NCBI GenBank assembly: GCA_016490735.1
Contig: JAEMWC010000166.1
Coordinates: forward strand, 255,001 to 319,000
Length of the DNA stretch: 64,000 nt
Direction of reading: 5' to 3'
From: Pachyseris speciosa
Taxonomy: Eukaryota > Cnidaria > Anthozoa > Scleractinia > Pachyseridae
The notes beneath the pieces were generated by a model. It saw only the letters and a list, made by a program, of their open reading frames with translations, had not been told where the DNA came from and made no database searches. Positions 49,711 through 64,000 of the stretch are shown here, piece after piece. The position numbers were made by a program, and so were the translations under genes. Every line of letters begins with the position of its first letter. Within the stretch, counting starts at the first letter, position 1.

Positions 49711-51106
49711 TTGATTTTATTACGCCGATCAGATCACCATTTTGATCCAACGTATACCAGCAGGATTATGTCCACGGTTGCTTGCTTGAACATTTGATAT
49801 TAAGCTAAGCCATTGCTAAGGTGAATAGATGGATGTATGGACGGACGAAATAGTTAGATAACTGGACTCAAATTTATGAACTCTGGTTCGGCTGAATAGA
49901 AACTGTCCTACTTTCGCATTTACGACTTTGCTCTTATCCATGACTCTTTAACTGTAATGCTGGTCCAACATGCACAGATCACACTGGGTCGCAAAGATTA
50001 GGGAATGTAGTACACATCTACGGGTTAGGTGGAGGCTGGGCCGATGGGCTAACCACCTGCAGGTCCTCGTAAAAGGCCTCGGTTGGTTACGGAAACCAGC
50101 ATTCAAATGGCTGTTACAACTGTTCCTTTTAGGAGCGGAAAGCGGGACACAGCGAATCTCACTAAAAGGGCAGCGGGCACCTGTTGTAAACCTGGAAAAG
50201 CAACTTATATGAAAAACTCGAAATGAAATGCGTTTGGACCAGTTTGAACCAAAGTATTCGGGCCCCCCATTTTGTTTATTTTGTTTTCTGGACTCATTTT
50301 CTTTTGCGCGATGCACCTAGCTGAACGCTTTGAAAGCGCAAAGGAGGGATATGTTTCAATGAATTACTGAGGACACTACCATATTAATTTTAAATGGCTT
50401 AAATATTTTTTTATTCGAGCATAATTTATCAACATAGTTGCAACAACGGCTTAATTTAAGACAGGCATTCTCCTGCTAGAGTGATCACATTTTGATTATG
50501 TTCGGCCATTATGGTGCAAAGTATCATAAAAACTGGTACAGTACAAGAGTTACGACTAATTGCTGATGGAGAAGTCTCTTTCCAGAGCCTTACAGCTAGA
50601 ACAATAAATTTAACGACTGAAAACAACCAATCATGTGAGATACTGAACTACCCGAGCTTCTACTGAAAAAGTGTTAAGTTTTCTTTTACAAAAGGGATTT
50701 CTCGCGCTTTGGTTTTATGGTCTAGGTATTCCGTCAGGGTGCGGCTCCTATACATTTGCACCTATTTTGTTGCCTACTCAGAGCTCTAAAATTCCTAAGA
50801 TGCTACCTGTGCCATTTCGAATATAGAATTGTGCTTTATACATACATACATTATGCAAACTATTTTGGTGACACTTTGTGTCTGAAAATCATATCTATAT
50901 CATTATGGCGATTCGATCTCTATAGACAATTCTCAACAGTTCCTGCTGTTTTGAATACGATAAGATACCATACATTTAAAAACGATACCGGTTAGGCAAC
51001 ATTGATTGGGTTGTGAAACTACTAAAGATCTATACTGAGTATACGTAAGTGTTTGATTTTGAGAAAGGAATGCATTTCACTAGAAACTGAATTGAGGCTA
51101 AAGTTA
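49711..51106. other. No supported gene
   Basis: A 122-codon minus-strand frame (50316-49948) has a Cys/Arg-rich, repeat-like composition and no domain; I suspect an old dispersed repeat. The right part may hold the distal 3' UTR of the RBM24/38-like gene. Confidence 0.35.
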
Positions 51107-51382
51107 GAGCGCTTTTCAATTGAGTGTGGTAAAACCAAAGCAATTATTCTGACCAATCACAGCAGAAGTAAGCAGTGCAATGAGCCAATCAGAATACGAA
51201 GAAATTACACGTAACCGGCGTCAAGCGCGAGAAAATGGGCGCGTGCAAATCGCAATTGGTTTTGGTTTTGCCTCTCATTGATTGAGAAATTGGCTCGAGT
51301 TTTCCTGGCCAATCACAGAGCGAAGCAATGGAAAACCAAAGCAAAGCCATAATTACTTTCGACACTCAATTGAAAACCGCTC
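51107..51382. mobile_element. MITE abutting the RBM24/38-like stop codon
   Basis: The left end GAGCGCTTTTCAATTGAGTG and the right end CACTCAATTGAAAACCGCTC form inverted repeats of about 22 bp, with TA on both sides. The inner sequence holds several 'ccaatca' and 'accaaagcaa' copies in both orientations. It ends eight bases from the stop codon (51393-51391) of the minus-strand gene, so it must form the start of that gene's 3' UTR. Confidence 0.85.
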
Positions 51383-51390
51383 TAAATGAA

Positions 51391-52209
51391 CTAATAGTAA
51401 GTTATTGGTATCGGATACAGTTTCGCAGATTGAACACCACAATTCACGCCGGTGTTCACGGCATTCAACAGCGATGGTACAAATGGTGCTTGAGAATAAC
51501 TTGGATCCAGGCTAATTTGACCGCAGGTCCCTCCTCCTTGATCCATGTACCACACAGGCACAGTGTAGACATAACTTGGAGTAGTTATCAGCTTTGTTGG
51601 TTGAGGAGGAGCTTGGGCAAACTGTGGTTGAAACTGTGCGGCATTGAAAACAAGGCCATCTGGTGGAGCTGGCATAGGGCCCCCATGCGGCATACAGGTC
51701 ACCAGATTGACTCCTCTTTGATGATCCAGATATTTTGCACGAAGCGGAATCGTATTGCAGGCTGGTGATGACCACTGCTGGATGTTTCTTTGGTAGTAGT
51801 CCATGGTGTTCGTTGGTTGCAGGTTGTGAGAGGCGTTTTGAAGGGCACTAACAGTCACAGGTGCCAGACCAACTGGTGACATGATCATTCCTTGGGACGA
51901 GGCTGTGTTAATTGGATGGACTGGATCGTACGTGACGTTTGAACCACGGGAACTTGAAGATCTGTGCTTTTCCTCGTCGACGTCCCATTCTGTTCCACTC
52001 ACCATGATAAAACTTTGTTCAGAGCTCGTCGGAGAAGATGGTACACTGGGAGATTTTGTACTGCCTGTGCCATCTTGTTGAGGTACCTCTTTTGGGATTT
52101 TCGGCTTAGCCCCAATGTATGCAAGGTCTACATTGGCTCGTCTTCCGTCAATTATCGGCCTCTTGTTCACACAGGCTCTTTCCGCTCCTTCCTTTGTAGC
52201 CATGGTGAC
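51391..52209 (-). CDS. RBM24/RBM38-like: RBM24/RBM38-like RNA-binding protein, exon with RRM end and C-terminal region
   Basis: From acceptor tctgtag| at 52210 the frame opens with the last bases of RNP1 (KGYGF-V-TMA) and finishes the [28 protein letters not shown], diagnostic of the RBM24/RBM38 (SEB4) family, followed by IGAKPK. The remaining ~240 residues are Ser-, Pro-, Gln- and Tyr-rich and probably disordered, ending [12 protein letters not shown]. Family members bind GU/U-rich sites in mRNA 3' UTRs and introns and control splicing, stability and translation in muscle and other differentiating tissue. The whole protein would be 328 residues, longer than the roughly 235-residue vertebrate members because of the tail. 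The coding frame is complete and undamaged. Which of RBM24 or RBM38 it is orthologous to cannot be told; a single pre-duplication gene is likely. Confidence 0.92.
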   Translation of the reverse strand, partial: VTMATKEGAERACVNKRPIIDGRRANVDLAYIGAKPKIPKEVPQQDGTGSTKSPSVPSSPTSSEQSFIMVSGTEWDVDEEKHRSSSSRGSNVTYDPVHPINTASSQGMIMSPVGLAPVTVSALQNASHNLQPTNTMDYYQRNIQQWSSPACNTIPLRAKYLDHQRGVNLVTCMPHGGPMPAPPDGLVFNAAQFQPQFAQAPPQPTKLITTPSYVYTVPVWYMDQGGGTCGQISLDPSYSQAPFVPSLLNAVNTGVNCGVQSAKLYPIPITYY

Positions 52210-55200
52210 CTACAGAAAGTGTAAACAAAAACGTGCGTCAAACGTTTTACGGATTTGTGGAGCAACGGAGAGGCATCCGGTCATCGCTAATCTCCAGTAT
52301 TGAAGCGCAAAATGAAGAGTCCAGAATATTTACATTGCACCGGATATCCTTCGCCGGTTATCCTCGCCCACGTCACTGAGAACATTATGAGGCCCAACAA
52401 TTAACAGAAAGCTCCATTGTGAGCCCATTGTCACAGGACAACATTATACAAAAGTATGCACGGCAACAGGTTATAATTTCGTTCCGTGAATCATGCACTC
52501 CTGCGAGACAGGATCCGATCAAGAGACAACAGCTGATCGTTTCTTATCTTTATCAGATCAGTATATGGCATTCAGTCGGTCAGCAAAAAAAAAGAATGAC
52601 CACTACCTTGTATGTTGCAGGATATTTCACATGTAATAAAATATTAAGACAGTGCTCTTCAAGAAAAGTTGTGAAAAACCGGGTTTGGTTGTACATATGT
52701 ACAACAACACCCTTGCGAGTGAAGAAACTAACCCAGTTGACTTTTAATAGCTTAACTTAACTTGGTTCTCAACGAGTTTGGTATAGAAACTCCAGCAAAA
52801 TAACTTACAAATCCGTATCCTTTGGATCTTTGACTGTTCTTTTCGCGGATGATAGCCGCCTCTACAATGTCATCAAACTGCAAGAAGTATTGCTTCATGG
52901 TCGCATCATCAGTGTGGTAAGGGATCCCTCCAACGAACAGCTTAGTGAACTTTGTATGATCTTCCTCTGCCATCATGAATGCCTAAAGCCAATAATTTAT
53001 TAGGTGCGGTTAGTTGTCTAGAACGTACGTGACGTGATACGCCCCATATTCCTCTGATCGTTGTGCTGCATTACAGTTTGTAAAGTTCAAGGGGTGGTTG
53101 TTATATACAGGTTCCCTTGTATTTATTCGGCTTCATCAAACAAGGAAATATTGTTAACCTGTACTACTTCCTCGCTTGCGCGCAAATAACAGAGGTTTTG
53201 CTTTTTAAAAGCAAACTTAGTTTCCTCTACTGACAAGTATTGTCTGTGTTCCTAAGACGGGGAAATATTAAGCCTGAAAACTCGCTGCACATGTCGCTTC
53301 GGGCAAATTCAGTCTCCTGTTTGAAGGAGATTTAAGTATACCACCAATTTTTTAAATTGTTTAGATCCTTCCGCTAAATTGAGGACACTTAGTTTCGATA
53401 AATTATTTAAGTTAGACTGCTCATCAATAAAAAGCACTACTCAGCATCTTGAACTTATTTAATGGTCATTGTTAGGATATCATTCACAGACCTAAAGACA
53501 GGAAGAAACCACTTTGTACAACATTGCCTACATAATTCAGAAACAATAACAAAAAGCAGCTTTCATGTTTTGTGCCCTCAGATGTTAGAATTACCGGAAC
53601 TGTTACTTGGTCAAACTTTCTCGAAATTTAGAGGCGAATTATAGAAATCGAAACGAAAATGACTTCAGAAAAAACAGCGGGAAAAAATCAACTTACAAGT
53701 GAGATAGGTACACATAAGCACGGTCCTTGGTTACCGTGTGAAACACTTGCCCAAGCAATCAGGAATCCAAGATCAGTAACCGGGCGAAAAAAGTGAAGTA
53801 CGTGCAAAAATTTCAAGCCGATACATCGCGATGAATTGGATTTCAGTTAAATGCAGTCATCAAAGTACCAGATAAGAGAGAGTAATACGAAGTTAAAATC
53901 CAGACGAAAATTATCCAATAAATCTTCACTTTGCGGTCATTCATCTGATGTTTTTCTAGACATTAAACTTTTAAAGATTACGGATTACCGATATTCCGAA
54001 ACTTTGTTAACGCCTTCATCGTATGCCTTGCTGTGTTTGTGGTTATGTGGATTATGCGAAAAGAAAATACAGCGTTTACAAATGAGGATTAACTTTTCTT
54101 TTAGTATCACCACAGCTGCCGTTAATAGCCACGCAAAAATTTGATGAATTAGTAATCCGCTTTCAACGTTGAGTCGATTTTTTTTTTAAAAACTCTAGAT
54201 TTCGGCCACGTTTCGTTCCATCCATGTCTGGTTGGTGCTAGTAGTAGATGAACCTTGCTTTGTGAAGGTGCCCCGTCTCGTATTTTTACAGCGTCTTCAA
54301 AGACCATATTGATTGCCATAGAAGTAACATTTACAAACACTAAACTGTTTTTGTTGTAATGGGACTTTTGTTTGCTAAACGTTTAATTCAAACAGAAACT
54401 TCCTGCTGTGCTCGCAGCGAAGACATTTATTAAACGTTGGTCGTGCAGTGTAACTGGATTTGCATACATACTGCGGTACTCATACTCAGGGAGTAAGGCA
54501 AGACCAGCCGGAAGCGCTCTTATACTCACTGACCACATGCGTCATAGTTTCAAAGATTAGAAACTGACATTTATCGCTGGAGAGCAATTCTTGGTGGCTT
54601 CCATTCTAATGAGGGACTCTTTAGGGTCTTGTGCACAGATTATAAAGTTGCACATACCGAACGTCTGTTTCACTACGCCGGGAAAGTTGCATAAGAAAAT
54701 GCTAAGGTTTGACGTGAACTGAAAAGTTATCCTCGGTACGTTTCCTTAGCGAAATTTGAGTTGGCGTAACATTCTCTAAGTACAAAGTTAAATTGAAATG
54801 CGGTTCATAAACAGAGTTGCCATGCTGATTTAAAAACAGAAATGTAAAGTTTCTCAGAGATTTCATTCAGAAGTGCGGGAATTACAGCAGTTTGGGAATT
54901 TTACGATTTTCACAAGGAGATCCATAGCATGTGGGAACACCTGAATGCCCGCAATCCATGCATTGTTTTGACAAAGTCTCGAGTTTCGAATCGTTATATT
55001 TCGTCGAATTTAAATCATCAGCTGTGTGTGAAACTTTTCAGTCTCAGTATTAAACTAATTATGGCGACTCTTTTTGCAAACACCGTTTCACATTTTATCC
55101 CATTATTAAAAGTGTCACGCTTGCCGCCAATTGGGCCATTAAATTGCCACACTTTCGCTGAACCTGGAACCACCGTTGTACAGAATGATTAACAGTGCCG

Positions 55201-58200
55201 CGGGAAGGCACGCTTATATTAGTGATATCATCATATCTGAATGGCCACACTCGGGAGGTTTCATATACACAATTAAAAACACTATGTTACGTAATGAGTT
55301 CTTCCTGACTGTTTTCCTTTTGAGCGAAAGAACCGATTCAGGTTCGTTATATCAGTGTACCTTGAGGGAGATAAGCCAAGTATACCCACTTTCGTAAGAA
55401 AACAACTCCGATACCCGACGTGTAACAGACCTTTACTCAATAAGCTAGAATGAACCCCAAAACCACAAAAACAAAACCAAGTCAGGGCTATTGATTATTG
55501 CTGATATGCTGCAGATAAAGCCTAAACAGCATTAATTACGGTAGTACTGCCCAGTATAAACTGCAACGAATTCCATACTGACCTCCGTCGTTAGTCGACT
55601 CCTATTTTATCACTATACTGGTGTTCACTAACTTTGCGAATCAGTCTTCCCAGGCAGAAGAAATGAACTCAAGTAGCGAAAATTGTTATTTGTTTTGTTA
55701 CCTTTACAGTAAACTTTAAAAGAAACCAATTCATTTGTTTAATATAATTTGCTTTGCCGGTTCATCGTTCACAGCCTTTCCAAGTTTTCTTATTCTATCT
55801 TCGTTAATAAAAAATCAGGAAACGCTTTTAAATCTTACCTTTTAAGTTTCGTGGTTTTTCGTGTTCTGCAACATAGCAACAGGCGGATTAGCTTCAATTC
55901 TCAGCGCTAAAGAGTTGATCCATGCACCGAGTAACACAAGACCTTTTTTAGAGGCCTATTGTTGCTTTGTTTGAATAACTTGTTTGTACACAATGCCCGG
56001 CTTAATTTAGAAACAGCAGATGCGTATCATGAAATTGTTTCTTAAGTTGAAGCCAGTAAAGTTGCAAAATACCGCTTCCATTTCTTTTAGTAACCGTCAA
56101 TCCCTGTGTGCAGAAAATGTTCGAACCGATTTTGCTTCCTACAGAAGATCAGTTAATCCTCCAAAAAAACAATAAATTGAGAGATCCAATTCGTTTGTTT
56201 TAAACAAAGCCTACTAATAATGATAAATTGGAAAGCGGCGTAATTTTTTTTTTGTTTCATCCTTTGAGCAAAAATTACAGGAATGTTTTTATTACGTGCA
56301 TGAGAATTAACTAATGAATGTACTCAGACAGCTTTTATCTCAAGACAGAAGGATAGAACGTTCGCGTCAACATTTGGGCGTTTGCAGGGGCCAGTGGTCC
56401 AAACAAAGTCCGTATGGTATTATTTCGCCGGTCGAGTTCAGAAAATTGCCAGACCTTCGCTGAGATGAAAACATTCACAATTTTTGTCTGATTTCATTTC
56501 GTTTAATATTTTTCCTTTAAATTTTTGCTTTAAAGTGAAAACTTGTTGAAAAACATTCGAACCATCTTAATCATCCCATTTCGATGGATTATCAGCAGCC
56601 AACGTTCAAAATGATCTCCCGTTTGGAAAACGTTCTAGATAAGTTGCGTCCCAGTTTGCAACTCATGAAAAATGATCTTATTCCTTGGATTAAATAACCT
56701 CTTCAGCCTCTTTGGAGCGGATGAAAAAATTGCCACAATCCATTATTTGAGAAACAAAATCGGCGGAAAAATTTCATTTTTAAAAAAATGCTGAACAAAA
56801 ACCACCTGGTAATTATTTTTTCCCCCTCCATGGCCCATTTACAAGAAAGAGATAGATAGCAAGCATCAATATTGTAGCCATCTTAAAACAGCAACTGATC
56901 GGGTTAATTTTTTTGCGAATCAAGACACCTGTTTTCTGTCACCAGTTTCATTTGAGTCATTATTTTCTCCAGATACTCGTGTTGGGTCTAAGAATAATAT
57001 TTTTATTTCTTGTCAGTTATGTTCGCCGATTCAGAAAGGCCCTTCAGTTCAAGGAGTGCCATAAGGTGCAAGGTACGAGGTATTAACAATTAAGCTAAAT
57101 GTCTCTGCGTGGGGTAAAATCTAACAGTTTTTAGCTGTATTCGATGCAAGTGACCTCATTTGAAAAGCGAGAGAAGAAAAATCAAAGCATGCTATTTTGA
57201 AGATTGGGGGAAAAACATCAGTGTCACGGAAAAGCAAATACGGGATAGCTTTCGATAGGATGGCCATCTGCTAGAAAAGACATAAATATTAAGCGGTTGT
57301 CAAGGAAGCTTCGACGTGACTACTGAGTAAGTAAAAAAAAAGAGAAAAAAAAAACAAAAAAAAAACGTGTAAGAGGCTCGATGAGATGTAATCATCAAAT
57401 CGGTTCCGTTTTGGCTTTGGCCAAATTTAAGTTCTTTAGTATCAAGTCGTGCAAAAAATCATGCATTCTTTTGGCCTGGCATCAGATATCAATTCTGCAA
57501 TTAATCCTCATACTTTTCATTTAGTGAACAATCAAGTCCAGTTTTTAGTCTTTTTTTTTCTTTCTTTCTTTCTTTCTTAGTTTGCAACACTGGTGTCCTC
57601 GTCAATGAACCGACCTCGGACCTTATATTATTTTTACAGCTTCTCAGTATTTAAACAGAGAAAATGAGCTTTGTTGGCCGGTCTCGTTGCTAACACTCTA
57701 AGAAAAACAGAAAAACATTCCTCGTACAATATCTAAAACGTGACATCGGTGAATGTGTACAAGATGCAGAGATTGTTTTTTTTTTTTTGACATTATGACT
57801 TGTCAGAAAGCAGCAATCAAAATATTACCGCAACACTGGGGATTAACCAACTGAGCTTACAGACTTCCCGCAATGCGAGACTAATATAACGCCATAACGC
57901 ATAGCTTGCCGAGAAAAGGTTTCGAAGCCACGCCCGTGAAAAAAAGAAATATTAAAGCAGTTTAACCAGGAATAATTTAAATAACGAATCTCAACGTAAC
58001 AGACGAGTGTAGCCTCACTGATTTTAAATAGATTTTGGCAGCATATGATCATCGCAAGGAAATATTGCACACCATGGATACCCTATTGAACGTTCAAAAA
58101 GAAAAAAAACCCCAAACTCTTACACAACTGTACAAAGCAACCAAATGTAAACTATTAAAGAAGAGGTAGCGGCTAACCAAAAAAGAAGGAAAGTTGGCCA

Positions 58201-61200
58201 CCCTAACGCGGTGTGGCAGTCTGTGTTTCTTCATGACAGTTATGTAAACAGGCGTCCTAAGTTCTTGGACTGATCACTGGACTTCCCAGGCCAAACAGCC
58301 AAACAGAGGAGGGGGGAGGGGCGGAGAAGAAGGAGGGGAGAAGGAGAGATAGGGGGAATTAATTCGTTGAAATGGGTCTTATAAATTGTACAGCCCCGGC
58401 ATTCGTCTCATCAGATTTTTTCCCCCCTGAAGACTTTTATAGGTATAGTTTTTTACTTCTCGCGGGGGTCAAGAGGAAACAGCGTCATTTCCCGACAAGA
58501 GCAAGAAGCGTGTCATTAAGTGTAATTTGGTATAATTTGGTAAAGTTATGCTCGCATGTACATGCATGTACAGGCTTTTTATGGCTGACTCGTACGATGC
58601 CTGAGTGGTACAAATTCTAATTTACGTTTCACAAAATGGTTGTCATTGTAACGTTAAGACCCTACAGAAGCATGTCTTTCAATTACAGTATTATGTGATA
58701 TTAGGAATCAATAATTCAAAATGAAGTCTCGAATTTGCCACCCCTAAGGCTAAGACAAACAGTGTGCTTTCATGATATAGTGATTCTTTTTACGGAAAAT
58801 TTTTAATTGAGATGAGTCATCTAAAAAAGGCTTGCGTCATGCATGGTTATACCTCAAAGAGTAAATTGAGTTTCAAAGTTCTCCCCTCTGCGCAGTGTAG
58901 AATACGGACTGACACCTCCGAATCAAGGCAAGGTTGGGATCTCAGTTGGTTTTGCACATTATTTTTTATTAAGTATGAGTTCACTCTTGGAATAAGTGAA
59001 ATCTAAAATGAGATTTTTCGAACGCTTGGGTTTAAAATGTAAGGTTAGCATCTGTAACCTTTGAAAGTGGGCCGACAGAGTATCATATGCAAACATTATT
59101 ACTTATATCGCAAACCCGACTGAAATGAATCATTAATGACTCAGTGACAAGCCGTATAAGCTGATCGTGGCAGTTTCAGTTAAACGGCGCTTCATCTGTA
59201 CGTAGAACATGGTATATGAAGCAAAACTGCAGAAGGATGCGAGATACAAAGCGAATCTTTTTAAAGTAGAGATGTAGTTATTTCTTAAATTAAGGCAATA
59301 TTTTGATGGTGTGTTTTCTGAAGTGCTTATCGAAACGAGTTTCGCCAAAGACTGATTCTAGCCAGCGCTCCGGGGCTGCGTGAATGTTCAGCTTTAATTT
59401 GGGTAGAATCTTTTTTTTCGTTAAGTCCGAAAATAAGTCAACTTTTTAACCTCTCAGCTAGTAAGTTATCATGTCATGAAGTCACACAATATAGCTATTA
59501 AATATATTTCACGTTAGCTCTCTACAGCCTCGGTTCTTTTGTTTCAGTATGCACGCCTGCTGTTGTCCGGAGTAACTCTAGCTTGAAACTGCTAAAACAT
59601 GAATGGCGAATATCAAGGTGATGATTAACAATTAGATATGCCAGCTATAGCTACGCTATATCAGCTGTGCCAGAGAGTTCTGACTACAAATGGTTTTGTG
59701 GGGTGAATAATTCTACAGAACCGGAGGATACTTAACTTGACAACAAATCTCGAAGATTTACAAAAAATGCATGGCTTAAGTTTCTGGGTCGTCTCCGTTG
59801 CTTGTTCATGCTGTTCAGTTTTTCCTTGGTGATGTCTAACAAGGTGCGTGTTATTGAATGCCTCATAGCTCGGTGTAGCAATCGGAGGGAAGCAACTTTA
59901 CACTAAGGCAGTGGGTTTCATTTTTAAATACATCTAAATATAGCCATACCGCGTATCAATCTTGTCCTTTAACTCAGTCATTTGTTGAAGCGATGTCATC
60001 GGATGAAATATTGTTTATCTTACAGGTAGATTGGTTTTCGATACGGTATGATATTGCCTCACTCTACAACGCGATTGGTTAAAAGAAAAAAATCGCTACA
60101 CTTCATCAACCAACCAGAGTTCGAGCCTAAACCAACCGAGATTCTCGGATTCCCTCGGAGTTTTCCGGAGCTCCACTTCATTGACATAAATCTGTCCCGA
60201 GTTCTGATTGGTTATCTGTGTTGAATACTTTACGACACTCGAGCTGAGTGAGATCGCTCGTGGTTCTTTCGATTTGAAGACAATATGTATCTCATCACTG
60301 AAAGTACCATTTTATGATGTTGTGGGTAATGCTCGGCTAAACTGAGAGTTACAAATCTTTTAGGGCATCAATTGCGACAAGTTTTTAAACTATTATTGGC
60401 CTTTTTTGATGCCGGTATGACGACGAAAGTCGCGGAGTCGCGGAAAACGTCGGGAGCCTTACACGAAGTTTCAACTAATTAATGACGACACTTACGTGAA
60501 ATCGAGCAGGTAAAGTAAACAGGCGAAATTTTCCCAAATAATTTCCAAGCATATCTTTAACAATCAGCGAAGCTTTATGCTTGAAAGTACAATTTCTTCC
60601 TCTTCTTTAATCACCTCATTATAATAATAATAATAATAATAATAATAATCAATTTATAGTGCGCAAATTTCACACAATGCTCAAATGCGCATAACAATTA
60701 AAAACTAAAAATAAATAGATAGATAAAAATATTACATGTATGACTATTCTTGTCTATATATCAATTTCGTTTTACCTGCCATCATCTTATAGTAAAACTG
60801 CCGGATTACTCAGCTATATGTGATTCATATTCTCTTCCTATTTGTTTCTTTGTTGCAAATAAACTCTCGTCTTTTTCACATGTACATTTTAGAACAGCCT
60901 CAGTGAACATGCAAAGGAAGGAGTTAAAACTCACGCCATCGAGAGGCTGGGAGCTGAAAAAGAACGATTTTGACCGTCGCGTGGGAAAACAAGATCACCA
61001 GCATCGTGTGCCACGCAGTAGAAGAGGCAATGGAACCCAGAGTAGCCCTTTAACAGCAAGACATCTCACAACTCCACCACTAAACCTGCGATCATTATCT
61101 GAGGGAAATCTTCTCGCCGCACAAATAGTCGACCTAAGAAGCCGACAAGAACTAGATGAAGTTCGTCGTGAACATACCCTGCATCTTCCAAAAATACAGC

Positions 61201-64000
61201 GAAGAGATTCGTCAACAAATGTCGGCCTCCTTAATGAAGGTGATCAAAAGAAGACCCCCAAATCAGACAAGGAAAGTTCCAATAACAATAATAGCACGAG
61301 CGCAAGACGATTTGTATCACTGCGTTATCACGAACATAAGCGCATGCTCAAACTGCACGTAGAAAAAGAGGAACAAGAATATCAAGCAGAACAGACTAAA
61401 CGCGACAACTTAAGAAAATGGTTAAGTGATCAGAGTATCTCAGACCAGAAAGTATAGAAAGAAAAGTATTGCTATGGAGTGATACGAATAAGAAGGCGGT
61501 TGGATGGTCAAGATATTTTCCTGGTACAAAAACTGTTGTGTGGAATCAATTGTAAAGGTCATCATGTCAACAAACACCGGCCGGTTTTGCTATCTCTAGG
61601 ACAAGTTAGGTGGGACCCACAAATTTCTATCATGGCCGGCGTATTCACTTTTATTGCTTTTACGTAAAATTATCAATGTTCGCCCTCATTATAGTAAACT
61701 TTTTGTCCAGAATATTAACGCAGTTCTATTCATTGGGTTTGAGAAGCAAATCGTCTCACCGCGCAACCTATCTCAACCTATCTCAACCTTATCATAGAGA
61801 CTCTTGTCCTTCGGCCATCGAGGTTTTATACGAAAAACAACACCTAAAGCGGTTATAAACATGGTGAAGCAAAGCGTTGCTTCACCATGTTTATAACCGC
61901 TTTATGTGTTGTTTTTCTATCTCAACCTTTTTAAGAGTGCAGTAACATTGCAGATTGCTTTCCCATGAAAACACGAAATGTTCACGTGTTTCCATCACCT
62001 TTCCAACTCCAACACTCCTGCAGATTTCCCAGAAAGGGTTATTTTTCTAAAACAGAATATAACTCAATTTCGTACCTTTGCCCTTCCATCAAAGGCCATA
62101 TCAAACATCATTCTAAAAATTGGAAGGGAATCGTAAGTTAGTTGTAGTCTTGCTCAGTCCAGCATAGTGAGAATTATTGTCCATATCAGTTATCCCTTGT
62201 ATTATATCGATACGCTTGCGGAGTAGTTGGCTTATAGCGCGCATATTCATTCAGTTTGTCCAAGAAAATTGTTAAATGCAACACTTTGATTTAGCTACAT
62301 GTTTACCCATCTTCTCAAGGTTCGCCAGTTCTTCAGCCGAATTGGAACGATTTGATGAATTGAAATGGCTCATGAACTTTGTTTCTGTTAAGGATAAGTT
62401 GTATACCTCAAAGTCAGCTCAGAGGTGATCCTGTGAACTGATTTACACCAAAAGGAACATTAACAATCCACAACAGTCTCTCGAAGTGTCAAGCTATATC
62501 ATTGTTGAGCCGACTTGTTGGTCTGTGCAGCACACTGAACGCTTTCAATTCAGTAATATCCTGACACTCAGTAAACAGCATAAACTGATCAAACAGCATT
62601 TTCCATTCTTGTAGACTTAAGTGAAACAAAGAAGAAACTAAACAGCTCCCTCAAGCTACAGACGTCAAATTTTAAATTTGATTTTTATGACCGACAAGCC
62701 CAATCTAAGATACGTAATCTTCTTCTGTTGAGGCACCACAAGTATATATGAATTCATATTCAACTTAGTTCCTCACCAAGCACCGCAGTAGCAGACAACC
62801 TTCCCTCCTTCAAATTAAAAGTTTAAAGCATACATCTGAATTCTTCTGTCTAGAAAATCACGAGTATTCAAGCATTTTTCACTCCAAATTTTAAAAGTAA
62901 GGTGTTTACTTCTAATTCATCCAGCTACTAGGTGGCCGCTGACAGTATCAAATCCCTGTTAAGGCCTCAGATTGTTGTTTTGGATCAACACAATGAGGCA
63001 AAACCTATCATTGGACTGATTGAACTGTCTGTCGCATTTCGGGTTGTGTCCATTCTACTAATACAGCACAACGTTCGATTTGTGTGATACTTTGCTAACA
63101 ATAGTAATATTCAGTTTCTGTACTACTTCAAGTGATGGGCATTATTGAGAGGTGTGTTAAAGGTTTGATTAATGGGTTGTTGTGTGATGTTTGATTGTTT
63201 CGATGTTTGCGAGACATCTTTAGAGCACTTTAAGAAATGAGAGATTATTGAATTAGCTTTACACAAGCAAATTTTTCTCGATATAGAAAAAAAATGTATA
63301 CCTTTACTGTGCATTTTCTTAAGGGTTAGGGTGTGGAAATTTTCCGCTTGAGTCCTTGTGACCACACCGAGCATGATTTTCCTTAAAGGAAAATTGTGCA
63401 CCCACAGTCTGTGACTCAGCAGGTGACGAAAGAACATAGAAAAGAAATTCAGTCGTGGTCGTTACTATACGTGCTATCGGGGAACGTTCTTGCATGGCGA
63501 ACTGTTAGCATATGTTCGGGCTTGTTATTACGTCAGTAATTGTTTTTGCTGCGTTTCGCAAACGTTGGCCGCTGTAAACTATGCTTGGAAGTGTATTGAG
63601 GTATTCTAGATGATTGTACTAAAGGTTTCTAGTCATAAGAGTTGCAGTGAGCAGTACTTACCGACTGAAATCAACACTTGAACGTGGATCTCTTTATGCC
63701 TAGTGTTAAGGGCGGCTCGCTTGAGGCGATAAAAAGCTTGTTGTGATATTGACTTTATGGCTAAATGATATTAATCACTGCTGACAATCAGACTTATATG
63801 GTGAGCCTCTTGAAGGGCTCCTACACCCAAACTGGGTGAGAACCCAAATTCGATGCCAATCAAACAACGTGAAAGCAAACAGCTTTAGATAACTTGCAAA
63901 ATGGTTAAATTATTTGCTTGAGCTTGATTATGGCCCAGACTGTTAGTTTTGTTACTCTGCTTTCATCCACACGAATGCTCGGTTTTCACAACACAATGCA

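Overview
The window looks like a stretch of a cnidarian nuclear genome, most likely an anthozoan such as a stony coral or a relative. It is AT-rich and intron-bearing, with widely spaced short genes, many MITE and foldback repeats, tRNA-derived SINEs, CR1/jockey-like LINE pieces and long (ATT)n/(GTT)n microsatellites. The host call rests on repeat style and protein flavour only; no species can be named from sequence alone.

Host genes are few. The best is an RBM24/RBM38-type RNA-binding protein on the minus strand (coding exons 52976-52809 and 52209-51391), with canonical splice sites inside the RRM. Three other short genes look real but are unrecognised: 18646-18006 (minus), 42890-42294 (minus) and 60909-61457 (plus). 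Each has one large, disordered, Ser/Arg-rich coding exon directly preceded by a splice acceptor, and they share short Leu-Pro/Arg-Arg motifs. A rhodopsin-family GPCR pseudogene spans about 25490-28400. It is cut up by at least two SINEs, a microsatellite and a 5'-truncated LINE.

The most striking region is 31.9-37.7 kb, a composite mobile or virus-like element with two convergent genes. The plus-strand gene encodes a C2H2 zinc finger, a tyrosine recombinase with all its catalytic residues, and a C-terminal Myb/SANT domain. The minus-strand gene is spliced and encodes a superfamily 3 helicase with Walker A, Walker B and arginine-finger motifs, a long charged and coiled tail, a basic NLS-like patch and a terminal PCNA-box-like motif. 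Each gene carries one apparent single-base frameshift, so this copy seems recently inactivated. To its left (30.99-31.38 kb) is a dense array of GGAAC/GTTCC motifs in both orientations. To its right (38.16-39.24 kb) is a tandem array of about 259-bp units with internal inverted arms. I cannot assign the element to a named superfamily with confidence.

The rest is mostly repeats. There are LINE relics at 0.36-2.2, 11.6-12.3, 26.8-27.9 and 39.6-40.3 kb; inverted-repeat MITEs and foldbacks at 2.8, 3.5-4.1, 5.8-6.2, 16.1, 16.8-17.1, 21.5-22.1, 23.9-24.3, 45.6-46.0, 49.2-49.7, 51.1-51.4 and 61.8-61.9 kb; and a SINE at 48.0-48.4 kb. Long stretches between them, especially 6.2-10.7, 12.3-16, 28.4-30.7 and 53-60.9 kb, show no gene I can support.
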